Source of the DNA: Nostoc sp. FACHB-892
GTDB taxonomy: Bacteria > Cyanobacteriota > Cyanobacteriia > Cyanobacteriales > Nostocaceae
Direction: 5' to 3'
Assembly: GCF_014698795.1 (NCBI RefSeq)
Contig: NZ_JACJTR010000004.1
Location: forward strand, 1-64,000
Length of the DNA stretch: 64,000 nt
Positions 8,722-18,288 of this stretch are shown here, in pieces. Made by a program: the position numbers and the translations under genes. How positions within the stretch are numbered: the first letter of the stretch is position 1; every line of letters starts with the position of its first letter. The notes under the pieces were generated by a model. It did no database searches. It had not been told where the DNA came from and worked only from the letters and a program-made list of their open reading frames with translations.

Positions 8722-9159
8722 CTATTGGATAAGATAGCTACGCCAAATTGATGGAGTATCTTTACTACTCTTTTCTGGAAGTAGCAATCGCCAAGTTTTG
8801 CCTTCTTGCTGAATTTGCAGGTAAACATCAAAAGGTTTTTTTGGTTGCGTCAAGCTCCGTTTTGGTAGCTTTACAATTAAGTCGTAGGTTCCCCGAACGT
8901 GGAAAGCTGGTAAATTTTCAATGGTTAGGGGTTGTTCTTGGGTAATTGATAGCCGCTTAATTTCAAATCCTTGAAAATCTAGATCCAACTGTTGGCTAAG
9001 TTTTTGTTGAGTTTGCTCTAGCCCAAGTGCGATCGCTTTTTGCACTAACTCGTTAGTCGGTAGCAGTCCAATACTGCCACAAGCCGTTACTAGTATCAGC
9101 AATATTGCTGTCAAAACTAACCGCACTATGTTATTCACTGCCTGATCTGCTATTTTCAT
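8722..9159 (-). CDS. small lipoprotein of unknown function
   Basis: This 145-aa protein has a lipoprotein signal ending LVTAC, with Cys27 as the lipid-modified residue. The body resembles a DUF-type beta-rich periplasmic domain with no catalytic motif. The last 15 residues (SSKDTPSIWRSYLIQ) look foreign: the same peptide in diverged form is encoded 900 bp away at 7814-7874, so the C-terminus was probably replaced or extended by a repeat. It is a separate unit from the gene upstream, from which a hairpin divides it. Confidence 0.6.
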   Translation of the reverse strand: MKIADQAVNNIVRLVLTAILLILVTACGSIGLLPTNELVQKAIALGLEQTQQKLSQQLDLDFQGFEIKRLSITQEQPLTIENLPAFHVRGTYDLIVKLPKRSLTQPKKPFDVYLQIQQEGKTWRLLLPEKSSKDTPSIWRSYLIQ

Positions 9160-9211
9160 CCTTATCAGTTTAAACCGAAGTGAGAACAGCTATATATCCT
9201 CTAGATACTAG

Positions 9212-9234
9212 TAAAGGCACGGTATAACCGTGCC
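9212..9234 (-). terminator. hairpin downstream of the two-helix membrane protein gene
   Basis: AAGGCACGG and CCGTGCCTT form a 9-bp stem with a short loop. On the minus strand it follows the stop of the gene at 9284 and is trailed by TTTACT. The U-tract is weak, so termination is likely but not certain. Confidence 0.5.
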
Positions 9235-9283
9235 TTAATTCGCAAAAAGTATTATCTTGAAAGGTTTTTGCTTTACAGTAAAT

Positions 9284-9934
9284 TTAATACTGGCGTAAAA
9301 TTGCAGACAATGAAGTCTCTTTACGAAGATCCATTAAGTCTGCTAAAGATTCTGTGCGCGTATCCAAGTGGTGCTTATGTTCTGCTGGCAGAACCGTCAC
9401 CAGATGTTTTGCTTTAGGTTGCATCTGCATAAGCGGCATTAGTTGTTGCTGTGGCACAAAAACTGGCTGGTTCTTGGGAAGGCGTGGCTCCAATCTTTGG
9501 TAATGGTTCTGTGCCAAGCGTGCTTGATGACGGTTAATCTGTTTTTGGACTTTTTGCGGTTGCTTTGTTTTGTTGAGCATTCGGAAAATGAGCAAACAAC
9601 CACTACCACAACTGAGGACGATCGCAGCCACCATCCATAAAGGTGTTGGATTACTATTCTCAGAGGGTGCATTAATTGGTTCTTCAACTATAACTGGGAT
9701 TTTTTCTGGTTCTTCTTGTGCTACCTGTCCAGCATTACCTAAGCTGTACAGGGCAAAAGCACCTCCTCCTAAAAACATGGCTAAACACCCGGTTAACAAT
9801 AGCCAAGGATGATGTGTAACCAGATATATCAGAACATTCGAGCTTTGTTTTAATCTCGATTTCCTGTTTGTCAGCTCTGGAGTAGCCCTTCTGAGTTGGG
9901 TTGGCTCGCGCTGTACACTCTGACTTTTTTCCAT
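9284..9934 (-). CDS. two-helix membrane protein, function unknown
   Basis: I do not recognise this 216-aa protein. A basic N-terminus (about 1-35) precedes a membrane helix near 43-66. An acidic, proline-rich loop and a second helix near 98-118 follow, and then a long basic, Gln-rich cytoplasmic tail (QKVQKQINRHQARLAQNHYQ). Both ends lie on the same side of the membrane. It stands between ddl and the lipoprotein gene without obvious coupling. Confidence 0.55.
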   Translation of the reverse strand: MEKSQSVQREPTQLRRATPELTNRKSRLKQSSNVLIYLVTHHPWLLLTGCLAMFLGGGAFALYSLGNAGQVAQEEPEKIPVIVEEPINAPSENSNPTPLWMVAAIVLSCGSGCLLIFRMLNKTKQPQKVQKQINRHQARLAQNHYQRLEPRLPKNQPVFVPQQQLMPLMQMQPKAKHLVTVLPAEHKHHLDTRTESLADLMDLRKETSLSAILRQY

Positions 9935-10136
9935 GATTACTTTCAGATTTGTACCCCTCTAGTCAATAAATTGTACTGGAGGAATTAATCATCAGGTATC
10001 CGTAACAAAAGTAAAGATTTAAGTAGCTTTTTTGTAAAATATAGGCTACTAAATCTGGCTAACTTTTGCCAAAATTCTGTATTTATTGTGACTTTTTGCT
10101 CTAAAAATTTGGAAATTAGTTCGCTTATTTTTCCCG

Positions 10137-11237
10137 TCAGTTAGGAGAATGCCTTTCAAGAGCAAGTTGAATTAATCGATCAACTAATTCTGGAAATGAG
10201 ACTCCACTATGTGCCCAAAGTTGTGGATACATACTCGTTGCAGTAAAGCCTGGCAAGGTATTTATTTCGTTAATAAAAACTTCTTTTGTCGCTTCCACAT
10301 AGAAAAAATCTACCCTTGCCAACCCCGCAGCATCAACGGCTGCAAAGGCTTGCAAAGCCATATCCTGAATTTGACGAGCGATCGCATCTGGAATCGATGC
10401 AGGTATCAGTAAATCTGCCCGACCCTCAGTATATTTAGTTTCATAGTCATAAAAATCGCTATCATAACTAATCTCTCCAATGACAGAGGCTTGGGGTTGA
10501 TCATTTCCTAAAACGGCGCATTCTACTTCTCTAGCTACGACACCAGCCTCTACCACCAACCTCCGGTCATAACTAGCAGCATTATCTAAGGCGGCTTCTA
10601 ATTCTTGGCGCGATCGCACTTTGGCAATACCCACTGATGAACCCAAATTAGCAGGCTTAACAAAAGCGGGATAACCTAATGCTGCTTCAATTTCATCACA
10701 CAATTTTGGAAACACGCAAGGATTAGACCAAACCTGCGTTCTAGTTATCGCCTTGTATTTTACTTGTGCTAATCCTGCTTGCTCAAAGGCCATTTTCATG
10801 GCAATTTTATCCATCCCCAGTGCAGAACCTAACACTCCAGAACCAACAAAGGGGACTTGCATCAAAGTGAGTAACCCTTGAATCGTCCCGTCTTCACCGT
10901 TGGGGCCGTGGAGAATGGGAAACCAAACATCCACTTGGGCTACTTGAGAGGGAGATTGCCACTTGCTGAGGGTTTGGGCTTGAGGGTTAGATGTCAGATT
11001 CCCAACAGATGTTGATTGTTCAGATTCCAGTAGAGGACTGCCGGTTTCTAAAACCTTTTCGGGTGCTTCTCCTGCTAGCCAGCGTCCATCCTTTTGGATG
11101 TAAAAAGGCAGGATTTCGTACTTACTAGCATTTTGCTCTGCACTTAATGCTTTAGCGATCGCCCGTGCTGATTTGATCGAAACTTCATGTTCTCCGGAAC
11201 GACCGCCAAACAGTAACCCCACCCGCAGCTTAGTCAT
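10137..11237 (-). CDS. ddl: D-alanine--D-alanine ligase
   Basis: Ddl makes the D-Ala-D-Ala dipeptide for peptidoglycan from two D-alanines and ATP in the cytoplasm. The 366-aa protein has [14 protein letters not shown] at the N-terminus, [14 protein letters not shown], the ATP-grasp [11 protein letters not shown] and the metal/dipeptide-binding EINTLPGFT near the C-terminus, all intact. The start at 11237 follows a GGAGG site by eight bases, so I drop the eight extra residues available upstream. An ATP-lid insertion makes it the longer VanA/Ddl-like form common in cyanobacteria. Confidence 0.95.
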   Translation of the reverse strand: MTKLRVGLLFGGRSGEHEVSIKSARAIAKALSAEQNASKYEILPFYIQKDGRWLAGEAPEKVLETGSPLLESEQSTSVGNLTSNPQAQTLSKWQSPSQVAQVDVWFPILHGPNGEDGTIQGLLTLMQVPFVGSGVLGSALGMDKIAMKMAFEQAGLAQVKYKAITRTQVWSNPCVFPKLCDEIEAALGYPAFVKPANLGSSVGIAKVRSRQELEAALDNAASYDRRLVVEAGVVAREVECAVLGNDQPQASVIGEISYDSDFYDYETKYTEGRADLLIPASIPDAIARQIQDMALQAFAAVDAAGLARVDFFYVEATKEVFINEINTLPGFTATSMYPQLWAHSGVSFPELVDRLIQLALERHSPN

Positions 11238-11359
11238 TTTCGGTTCCTCCACACTTCTCAAGCAGATAGCGTATCACAACCTACAAAAGTTGCCATGTTT
11301 TTCTAAATTATTTTTATTGCCTGCCCAAATTGCAAGAGAAAGCTTTCCTATTTGAGGAG

Positions 11360-11857
11360 TTAGTCAGCGATCGCCCATCTGACATAAGGGCGGGAAGCCA
11401 CCACATTTTTGTAAGTAATTAGGTGAGCAGGTGCATCAATTTTTCGCAAATCCACACGGAAATAAGCTTTTTCATCCTTAAATTCTACGTTGTAGAAAGT
11501 ATGTTTTTGCCCCCGAGTTCGGCCTACACAAGAAGCATAATTACTCCGTAAAGGTGAAACAAATTCCACAAACTGCTTATTATTAGATGAAACTAACTTA
11601 GTTGTATCTGCAAACTCTCTAGTATCTGCCACTACCGTATGTTCAGCACCGCCTTCATAAGGGAGAACAAACCACCATAATCCAATTCTTTGAGGACATT
11701 TACCACTGCTACGTTGTACATTCAGTGTCACATGAGGAGCAGAAATCGGCTCTGTACCTGACTGTGGCTGTGCTTGTGCTGTAGAAGCTATGGTTCCTGC
11801 CACAACTAGAGGGCATAAAATAGTACCAAAACTTGTTAATTTTACCCAATTTTCCAT
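11360..11857 (-). CDS. secreted protein, function unknown
   Basis: This 165-aa protein has a clear signal peptide (start MENWVKL, cleavage after AQA near residue 29). The mature domain is about 135 residues with two cysteines (GKCPQ and YASCVG) that could form a disulfide. No family is recognised. I use the ATG at 11857; the longer frame to 11896 adds 13 residues that do not belong to the signal peptide. Confidence 0.6.
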   Translation of the reverse strand: MENWVKLTSFGTILCPLVVAGTIASTAQAQPQSGTEPISAPHVTLNVQRSSGKCPQRIGLWWFVLPYEGGAEHTVVADTREFADTTKLVSSNNKQFVEFVSPLRSNYASCVGRTRGQKHTFYNVEFKDEKAYFRVDLRKIDAPAHLITYKNVVASRPYVRWAIAD

Positions 11858-12036
11858 AACTTGAATCTTTTCAAATTTCAGGTATCCAAATAACATCGAC
11901 TTTCATAAATTTGTAAAAGTGCCATCTTATTTGAAACAACCGTGTTGTCAGCTACAGTTATATTCCAGGAAAATGGGCAACAATATTGATGAATAACTAG
12001 AAATGCAGCCCCACCTGTAAAAGATGCTGCCGTTTC

Positions 12037-13728
12037 ATGAAACCCAGAATTATTGTTTGTGGCTTAGGACATACCGGATATAAAACCTTTCGTCTGCTGA
12101 GACATCAGGGAGCTTTCGTTGTTGGCATTCATCACCACCCTATCCCTGGCGAAACAGCAGGGGATGTGATTGTTGGCGATTTACAAGCAGCTTCTACCCT
12201 AACAGCAGCTGGAATTCAACAGGCACATACTTTAGTCATCGCTGGATCTAAAGATGCTCTGAATTTGTCTATTATGATGCAAGCACGGGTGCTGAATCCC
12301 CAGATTCGCATTATCAACCGTTTTTATAATACAAATTTGGGGGAGCGCCTAGATCAAAGTTTGCCAGACCACTTGAGTATGAGTGTTGTAGGATTAGCAG
12401 CACCCGTCTTCACCTTTGCAGCAATGGGAAACCGAGCGATCGGACAAATTAAATTATTTCAGCAAACTTGGCCAATTCACGAAGAGTACATTGATGAAAA
12501 CCATTTTTGGCAGGGCCTAAAGCTGAGTGATTTGTGGGAAGACCGATCGCGGATGCTAATTTATTACTTGCCAGTAGAAGGTGAGATGGATTTGGTGTCA
12601 GCTGTAATATCTGGACAAGAGATACAAGTAGGCGATCGCTTAATTATTGGTACACAACCCCGCATCTGTTCCCCTCGGAGATCATTGATTAAAAAAGCGC
12701 TGAAAGCCCTCACCAATTTTAGGCAGTTTCAGCAACACGGGCGATCGGTAGTAGTGGGTGCTGTTGTATTATTCGCAGTGATTCTCATTGCTACACTCAC
12801 CTATACGTCGGCTGAGTTGAGTTTATCTGCTATTGATGCTCTATATTTTTCTGTAGGCATGATTACTGGAGCGGGCGGTAATGACAAAGTAATAGAAAAT
12901 GCTCCTAACAGTATCAAGTTATTTACTGTCGTGATGATGCTGGTTGGAGCAGTGGTGATCGGTATTTGGTATGCCATGCTCACCGATTTTGTCTTAGGAA
13001 GCCGCTTTAAGCAGTTTTGGGATGCAGCCCGAATTCCCCAGCGATATCACTACATTGTCTGTGGCTTGAGTGGTATTGGAGTAAGAATTGTCCAGCAACT
13101 CCACGCCAGTGGACATGAAGTTGTAGTAGTTGAACCCGACTCCAACAATAAATATATCAACACCGCCCGCGAACTGGGTATCCCCGTAATTCAGGGCGAT
13201 GCCAGCTTTCGTACAATACTCAAAGCCAGCAATATAGACTCTGCCGCCGCAGTGCTTGCTGTTACTAGCAATGATGCTACCAATCTGGAAATTGCCCTCA
13301 AAGCCAAAGGCTTAACACCCAACATTCCAGTGATTGTTCATTATGCCGATCCTGATTTTGCTGGTATAGCGCAACAGCTATTTGGCTTCGAGGCCGTACT
13401 AAGTCCGGCTGAACTAGCAGCCCCAGCTTTTGCTGCTGCTGCACTAGGGGGACGCATCCTCGGTAATGGCATCACAGCAGATAGTCTTTGGGTGGCTTTT
13501 GCAACTGTGATTACACCTTCACATGTCTTTTGTGGTCAGTGGGTGAAAGATGTAGCTATGTCTGCCGATTGTGTTCCTTTATACGTAGAAACAAACCACC
13601 AAACCCTTCACGGCTGGGATTTATTAGAAACCAATCTTAGTGCTGGTGATATTTTATATATGACTATGCCAGCGACGCGACTATATCAATTGTGGCGGGG
13701 CGAACAAGTTTGCGAAGCACACGCTTAA
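12037..13728 (+). CDS. ion channel with two RCK/TrkA-N domains
   Basis: This 563-aa protein has an N-terminal Rossmann RCK domain (GLGHTGYKTF at residues about 9-18). A two-helix pore region (about 235-315) follows, then a second RCK domain opening CGLSGIGVRIV (about 343) with the acidic end of strand 2 in VVVEPD. This resembles ligand-gated potassium channels in the plasma membrane controlled by NAD(H) or nucleotides. The usual TVGYGD filter is absent: the pore loop reads SVGMITGAGGND near residues 270-282. Ion selectivity is therefore unclear. It starts 36 bp after a non-coding stretch, with no clear ribosome site. Confidence 0.8.
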   Translation: MKPRIIVCGLGHTGYKTFRLLRHQGAFVVGIHHHPIPGETAGDVIVGDLQAASTLTAAGIQQAHTLVIAGSKDALNLSIMMQARVLNPQIRIINRFYNTNLGERLDQSLPDHLSMSVVGLAAPVFTFAAMGNRAIGQIKLFQQTWPIHEEYIDENHFWQGLKLSDLWEDRSRMLIYYLPVEGEMDLVSAVISGQEIQVGDRLIIGTQPRICSPRRSLIKKALKALTNFRQFQQHGRSVVVGAVVLFAVILIATLTYTSAELSLSAIDALYFSVGMITGAGGNDKVIENAPNSIKLFTVVMMLVGAVVIGIWYAMLTDFVLGSRFKQFWDAARIPQRYHYIVCGLSGIGVRIVQQLHASGHEVVVVEPDSNNKYINTARELGIPVIQGDASFRTILKASNIDSAAAVLAVTSNDATNLEIALKAKGLTPNIPVIVHYADPDFAGIAQQLFGFEAVLSPAELAAPAFAAAALGGRILGNGITADSLWVAFATVITPSHVFCGQWVKDVAMSADCVPLYVETNHQTLHGWDLLETNLSAGDILYMTMPATRLYQLWRGEQVCEAHA

Positions 13729-13810
13729 ATAATTCCTAATACTCGCCTCCAGCGAGAAGCAAGCTACGTAATTCGTAATTAATACACTACTTCCCACTCC
13801 TCACTCGCAT

Positions 13811-14341
13811 TTATTTGTTAACTACTCGTTGTTGATATTCCTGCTCAGTAATCATATCGAGAGTGTTTTCTAGACGATCTACAAATACGATACCGTCAAG
13901 ATGATCGTACTCGTGTTGAAAAATCCGAGCGATAAAATCGGTCAATTCTTGTTTTTGTAGGTTGCCTTGAGAGTCTGTGTATTCAACTTCAATAGATTTA
14001 TATCGAGGAACTAGCCCCCTAATTCCTGGAACACTTAAACAACCTTCCCAATCTTTGACAACTTCAGTTGAATGAGCAATAATTTTGGGATTAATCATAG
14101 CAGTAGGTTCCATTTCCGGGGCGTTGGGATACCTGGCATTAGGACGAGAAGCCACAATAAATAAACGATAGGATTGTGCTACTTGAGGCGCAGCAATACC
14201 CACGCCGTTAGCTTTGGCAACAGTGGCGATTAAGTCTTCAATTAACTTTTGGATCTGCTCATCTTGAACATTGTCAACCCAAACAGCTTTTTGGCGTAAT
14301 GTTGGATTGCCTAATTGAATTATTGGTGTTAATTCAGTCAT
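13811..14341 (-). CDS. def: peptide deformylase
   Basis: Deformylase removes the formyl group from the N-terminal methionine of new proteins. The 176-aa protein has all three metal/catalytic motifs: GVGIAAPQV (near 47), EGCLSVPG with the metal-binding Cys, and QHEYDHLDG with the two His ligands and catalytic Glu. The C-terminus LENTLDMITEQEY is of ordinary length. Convergent with the channel gene. Confidence 0.95.
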   Translation of the reverse strand: MTELTPIIQLGNPTLRQKAVWVDNVQDEQIQKLIEDLIATVAKANGVGIAAPQVAQSYRLFIVASRPNARYPNAPEMEPTAMINPKIIAHSTEVVKDWEGCLSVPGIRGLVPRYKSIEVEYTDSQGNLQKQELTDFIARIFQHEYDHLDGIVFVDRLENTLDMITEQEYQQRVVNK

Positions 14342-14357
14342 GAAAAAACTCTTTTAG

Positions 14358-14412
14358 GTGATGGGGAGTGGGAAATAGGGAATAGGGAATAGGGAAAGGG
14401 AATAGGGAATTG
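14358..14412. repeat. STRR heptads (GGGAATA family)
   Basis: Tandem GGGAATA heptads fill most of the 103-bp gap between def and the htrA stop, with TGACCAA-type heptads beyond. These are the same class of short repeats as elsewhere in the window. Confidence 0.7.
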
Positions 14413-14444
14413 GATATGCCTTCACCAATGACCAATGGCTAACA

Positions 14445-15803
14445 TCACCCTTCCCGTGTCATAGGCAAAGGAGCAGGTTGGACTCCTACTTGAACAATTT
14501 GCCCATTGCGTTCCACTTCTATTGGTAACTTAGTGCCGATTTTGCTCTTTTCTACTAGCCTTTGTACTTCTTCAATTTTAGTCACAGGCTGATTATTAAT
14601 GCTTTTAATCACATCACCCACTCGTAGTCCAGCTACAGAAGCAGGCGATCGCGGCACAATCTCAACCAGCAAAACGCCCTCATCAGCTGTAAGATTTAAG
14701 CGATCGCCTGCTCTAGTTGTTATTTTTTCTTTAATATCTGGTGTCAGTGTCACCATCTGAATACCCAAATAAGGATGATCCACCTTGCCTGTAGCAATTA
14801 GTTGCTGGGAAATTCTTTGTACCGTATTAATGGGGATAGCAAATCCCAAACCTTGAGCGCCTCGAATAATTGCTGTGTTCATCGCAATTACCTGGCCGCG
14901 AATATTTAGCAATGGGCCACCAGAGTTTCCAGGGTTAATTGCTGCATCCGTTTGGATGTAATCAACTCGCTTGTCGCTAGCACCGATGTCGCTACCAGAA
15001 CGACCTGTAGCACTAATAATCCCAGAAGTAACAGTATTATTCAAACCTAACGGGTTACCAATGGCGATTACTGCTTCTCCTGGTTGCAAAGCATCGGAAT
15101 TACCCACAGCTATAGTTGGCAGATTATTAGCATCAATTTCGATCACAGCCACATCTGTAACCGGATCTTCACCCATTACTTTCCCGTCAAAAGTTCGGCC
15201 ATCTTTGAGTGTGACGGTTACTCTATCAGCGCCATCTACTACATGGGAATTGGTCAAGATTTGACCTGAAGAACTAATGATAAATCCAGAACCGCTACCC
15301 CGCTCTACCCGTTGTCTAGGCTGTGGCACACCGTCTCCAAAAAACCGCCGGAAAAATGGATCGTTAAATTCGTTTGGTACGCGAGAAGTGATTGTTCGGG
15401 AAGAATCAATCTGAACTACCGCAGGCCCCACATTTTGTACTACTTTTACCACAAAATTAGGATCTCCAGACGAAGAAAAAATCGGCGGCGGGACAATTAC
15501 CGGATTAGGTTCTGTTGTCTTTTGGACTGGAATATCGCTTTGCCGATTCTCAAAAGTCTTAGCAGGTAGAAGAGAGCAGCTCCCCAGGAACAACACTGCT
15601 AACCCATATGAGAGCATCAACAACCTATGGCGTAAAACTCTTCCGAAGAGGCAAGGGGACTCGGAGTCCCCACGGAGTGGGGATTGGGGGAGAGGGGGTA
15701 CTTCCCTTGGAGAAATGACCCCATCCCCCTCGCTCCCTGCTAAGAGCTCCCTTGACTCTTTTTCAATCTTTTTGGGCGCTGAATCATCGTTTATTATCTT
15801 CAT
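14445..15803 (-). CDS. Deg/HtrA-type serine protease with PDZ domain
   Basis: This 452-aa periplasmic or lumenal protein-quality protease has a chymotrypsin-like S1C domain. The catalytic triad is His in NSHVVDG, Asp in [10 protein letters not shown] and Ser in [10 protein letters not shown]. One PDZ domain (about 355-445, [12 protein letters not shown]) follows. A hydrophobic helix ending LFLGSC provides a lipobox-like signal anchor. The first 62 residues are odd: [17 protein letters not shown] is encoded by low-complexity repeat DNA, and the ATG at 15617 would give a normal signal peptide at once. I keep the long frame because it is open, but the real start may be 15617. It is divergent from dnaA. 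It is one of the HhoA/HhoB/HtrA paralogues; which one I cannot say. Confidence 0.9.
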   Translation of the reverse strand: MKIINDDSAPKKIEKESRELLAGSEGDGVISPREVPPLPQSPLRGDSESPCLFGRVLRHRLLMLSYGLAVLFLGSCSLLPAKTFENRQSDIPVQKTTEPNPVIVPPPIFSSSGDPNFVVKVVQNVGPAVVQIDSSRTITSRVPNEFNDPFFRRFFGDGVPQPRQRVERGSGSGFIISSSGQILTNSHVVDGADRVTVTLKDGRTFDGKVMGEDPVTDVAVIEIDANNLPTIAVGNSDALQPGEAVIAIGNPLGLNNTVTSGIISATGRSGSDIGASDKRVDYIQTDAAINPGNSGGPLLNIRGQVIAMNTAIIRGAQGLGFAIPINTVQRISQQLIATGKVDHPYLGIQMVTLTPDIKEKITTRAGDRLNLTADEGVLLVEIVPRSPASVAGLRVGDVIKSINNQPVTKIEEVQRLVEKSKIGTKLPIEVERNGQIVQVGVQPAPLPMTREG

Positions 15804-15967
15804 GTGTCGTTCCTTCTCCGTGTCAGTCAGTGGATGTTAGGATCTTGCCTACCGGGTATGTCCCAAAATGATTACAACTTAAAAGCTTATTCTAGGTCTA
15901 GCGTGTCTGGATGCTAAATTGATGCTTTCTCTTCTATTGTGACGATTAGCAGCAAAGGTGGTGGATA

Positions 15968-17350
15968 ATGGAAATTCCCATAGAAACTCTGTGGAGTCAG
16001 GTACTAGAGCGCCTACAGCTTGAGCTATCCCGACCCACCTTTGAAACTTGGATCAAAACTGCTAGTGCGGAGCGATTAGAAAATAATTGCTTGGTAATCC
16101 GTACTCCTAACCCATTTGCTCGTAATTGGTTACAGAAGTATTACATCAATACCATTGCTCATGTAGTACAAGATATTCTGGGTCATCCCGTAGGAATTTA
16201 TATTACTGTTGCTCAAGGTGATGAAGTTTCTCATTTTAGTGAACGAGAGATTTCTTGGGAATCAACAAATCCTAACGGTATTTCTGAACCTATTTCTAAT
16301 AATAATCAGAAAACTACTGAATTAAACTCTAAATATCTCTTTTCCCGATTTGTAGTTGGTGCTAATAATCGGATGGCTCACGCTGCTTCTTTGGCAGTTG
16401 CAGAATCCCCGGGTAAAGAGTTTAACCCTTTATTTTTATGCGGTGGCGTAGGTTTGGGTAAAACTCATCTCATGCAAGCTATTGGTCATTATCGCTGGAA
16501 AATCTGCCCTGATTGTAAAATATTTTATGTTTCTACTGAACAGTTTACTAATGATTTAATCACAGCGATTCGTAAGGATAGTATGCAAAATTTTCGAGAG
16601 CATTATCGAGCTGCTGATGTTTTATTAGTTGATGATATTCAGTTTCTTGAAGGAAAGGAATATACCCAAGAAGAGTTTTTTTATACTTTTAATACTTTAC
16701 ATGAAGCTGGTAAACAAGTTGTGATTGCTTCTGATCGTCCTCCTAATCAGATTCCTAGCTTGCAAGAGCGCCTTTGTTCTCGGTTTTCTATGGGGTTAAT
16801 CGCAGATATCCAAAAACCGGATTTAGAAACTAGAATGGCGATTTTGCAGAAAAAAGCCGAGTATGAAAATATTCGTCTTCCCCGCGACGTGATTGAGTAT
16901 ATTGCTTCTAACTATACTTCTAATATTAGAGAGTTAGAAGGAGCTTTAATTCGGGCGGTGGCTTATATTTCTATTTGGGGCTTACCGATGACGGTGGAAA
17001 ATATCACACCAGTTTTAGAACCGCCTAATGAAAAAATGACAGCTACCCCAGAAGGAATTTTAAAGGTTGTAGCAGATAATTTTGATGTTTCAATAGACGA
17101 CCTCAAAAGCAACTCAAGACGAAGAGAGATCAGCTGGGCGCGTCAAATTGGAATGTATCTCATGCGCCAACACACGGCTTTGAGTTTGCCGAGAATTGGA
17201 GAGGAGTTTGGTGGTAAAGACCATACAACGGTAATCTATAGTTGCGACAAAATTACCCAACTTCAGGAGAGCGATCGCACTTTAGCACAAACACTACGCC
17301 AACTAAGCGATCGCATCAACATGACTAGCCGTTCTCAAAAACCATCCTGA
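15968..17350 (+). CDS. dnaA: chromosomal replication initiator DnaA
   Basis: DnaA binds DnaA boxes at oriC and melts the origin. The 460-aa protein shows domain I ([20 protein letters not shown]), the AAA+ Walker [12 protein letters not shown] near residue 160 and Walker [12 protein letters not shown]. Domain IV carries the helix-turn-helix and the [15 protein letters not shown] signature. It is complete. Six DnaA-box-like sites lie directly downstream, which supports a local origin. dnaN does not follow, unlike many bacteria. Confidence 0.98.
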   Translation: MEIPIETLWSQVLERLQLELSRPTFETWIKTASAERLENNCLVIRTPNPFARNWLQKYYINTIAHVVQDILGHPVGIYITVAQGDEVSHFSEREISWESTNPNGISEPISNNNQKTTELNSKYLFSRFVVGANNRMAHAASLAVAESPGKEFNPLFLCGGVGLGKTHLMQAIGHYRWKICPDCKIFYVSTEQFTNDLITAIRKDSMQNFREHYRAADVLLVDDIQFLEGKEYTQEEFFYTFNTLHEAGKQVVIASDRPPNQIPSLQERLCSRFSMGLIADIQKPDLETRMAILQKKAEYENIRLPRDVIEYIASNYTSNIRELEGALIRAVAYISIWGLPMTVENITPVLEPPNEKMTATPEGILKVVADNFDVSIDDLKSNSRRREISWARQIGMYLMRQHTALSLPRIGEEFGGKDHTTVIYSCDKITQLQESDRTLAQTLRQLSDRINMTSRSQKPS

Positions 17351-17600
17351 GAATGTATTTGAAGTTTTCCACAACTAACACCCTAAAAATTAGCCTTGGC
17401 GGCTGAATAATTAGCCGATAATATTAAGTAACGGATAAAAATTGATTAAATTTGACTTAAATTGTGGAAAATATCTTACTTTTTGTGGATAAATCTGTAA
17501 AATTCTTGATATTTTGCTAGTAAAGCTTAATTAAGTATAATTACCTTGTGGAAAAGTATGTGAGTTTTTCCACAAGTTTTCCACAGATGTAGAATTACAT
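17351..17600. other. candidate chromosomal origin (oriC): DnaA-box cluster
   Basis: This AT-rich gap downstream of dnaA holds six DnaA-box-like 9-mers. TTTTCCACA occurs at 17365-17373, 17566-17574 and 17577-17585. Its complement TGTGGAAAA is at 17463-17471 and 17547-17555, and TGTGGATAA (exact consensus) is at 17484-17492. The spacing between the last two direct boxes is one helical turn. Very AT-rich sequence lies between them. Position and density fit oriC; origin activity has not been shown here. Confidence 0.75.
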
Positions 17601-17616
17601 AAATTATCCAAATGAA

Positions 17617-17662
17617 CGAACCACAGAGACGCAGAGAACACAGAGACAGGAGAAATAGAGAA
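17617..17662. repeat. CACAGAGAC/GCAGAGAAC repeat
   Basis: AACCACAGAGACGCAGAG followed by AACACAGAGACAGG is the reverse complement of the interior of the MITE-like element at 35200-35236. It lies next to the DnaA boxes, without the terminal inverted repeats of that element. The rest of the gap to 17792 shows nothing else. Confidence 0.6.
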
Positions 17663-17792
17663 GATTTTTGAGTCAGTTTTAGGATATTTTTTTATTTGGA
17701 AATCCCTAAAATAACCTGTTAAACCCTTGTTCCCTCCGATCGCGAGCAGAGGGCAGGTGATAAACTAATAGATATAGCAATGAAAAATCATA

Positions 17793-18230
17793 TTAAATTA
17801 AAAATTTTTTCATTATCACATGAGTAATCCCAGCTTCTTCAAATATTTCTCCTTCTTCTACAAAGTCTAATTTTTGATATAAAACTTTGACAGATGTTTG
17901 GGCGTGAATTACAACTTCTCGAATATTTTGACTAGCTATAACTTGTAACGCATTTTCCATTATTTTCTTACCAATACCCTGCCCCCTAATTGTAGACAAA
18001 ACAGCAAGTCTTTCTATTTTGGCAGTTTTATCATCTAAATATCTAATCCTGGTAGTACCCACAGCTTTATCATCTAAATAAGCAATCAAATGCTGAGATG
18101 TTTCATCTTTGCCATCAAACTCTAAAGCGGGATCTACCCCTTGTTCTTCCTGAAAAACGGATTTTCTAATTGCTATGATCGCTGGAAATTCTTCTGGTAA
18201 ATCAGCAATTTTTATGACTAAATTACTCAT
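17793..18230 (-). CDS. GNAT acetyltransferase (ElaA-like)
   Basis: This 145-aa protein is a single GNAT fold. It has the strand beta-4 signature RLAVLSTIRGQGIGKKIMENAL (R-x-x-G-x-G for acetyl-CoA at about 80-88) and the N-terminal IRKSVFQEEQGV typical of ElaA-like acetyltransferases. The acceptor substrate is unknown. I start at the ATG at 18230 (MSNLVIKI); the longer frame to 18314 runs into the putA terminator hairpin and is not credible. Confidence 0.85.
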   Translation of the reverse strand: MSNLVIKIADLPEEFPAIIAIRKSVFQEEQGVDPALEFDGKDETSQHLIAYLDDKAVGTTRIRYLDDKTAKIERLAVLSTIRGQGIGKKIMENALQVIASQNIREVVIHAQTSVKVLYQKLDFVEEGEIFEEAGITHVIMKKFLI

Positions 18231-18262
18231 CAAACTTTTTCTGTATTTAGTATATAAGAAAA

Positions 18263-18279
18263 GGTGGGCAATGCCCACC
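18263..18279 (-). terminator. putA rho-independent terminator
   Basis: GGTGGGCA and TGCCCACC form an 8-bp stem with a one-base loop 10 bp after the putA stop. On the minus strand it is followed by TTTTCTT, a good U-tract. Confidence 0.8.
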
Positions 18280-18288
18280 CTACAAGTT

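Noticed and set aside
8577-8831. 84-codon minus-strand ORF
   Set aside because: It overlaps the lipoprotein gene 3' end in another frame and covers a palindrome; no domain.
14971-15264. 97-codon ORF opposite the Deg protease
   Set aside because: Antisense shadow of the protease domain.
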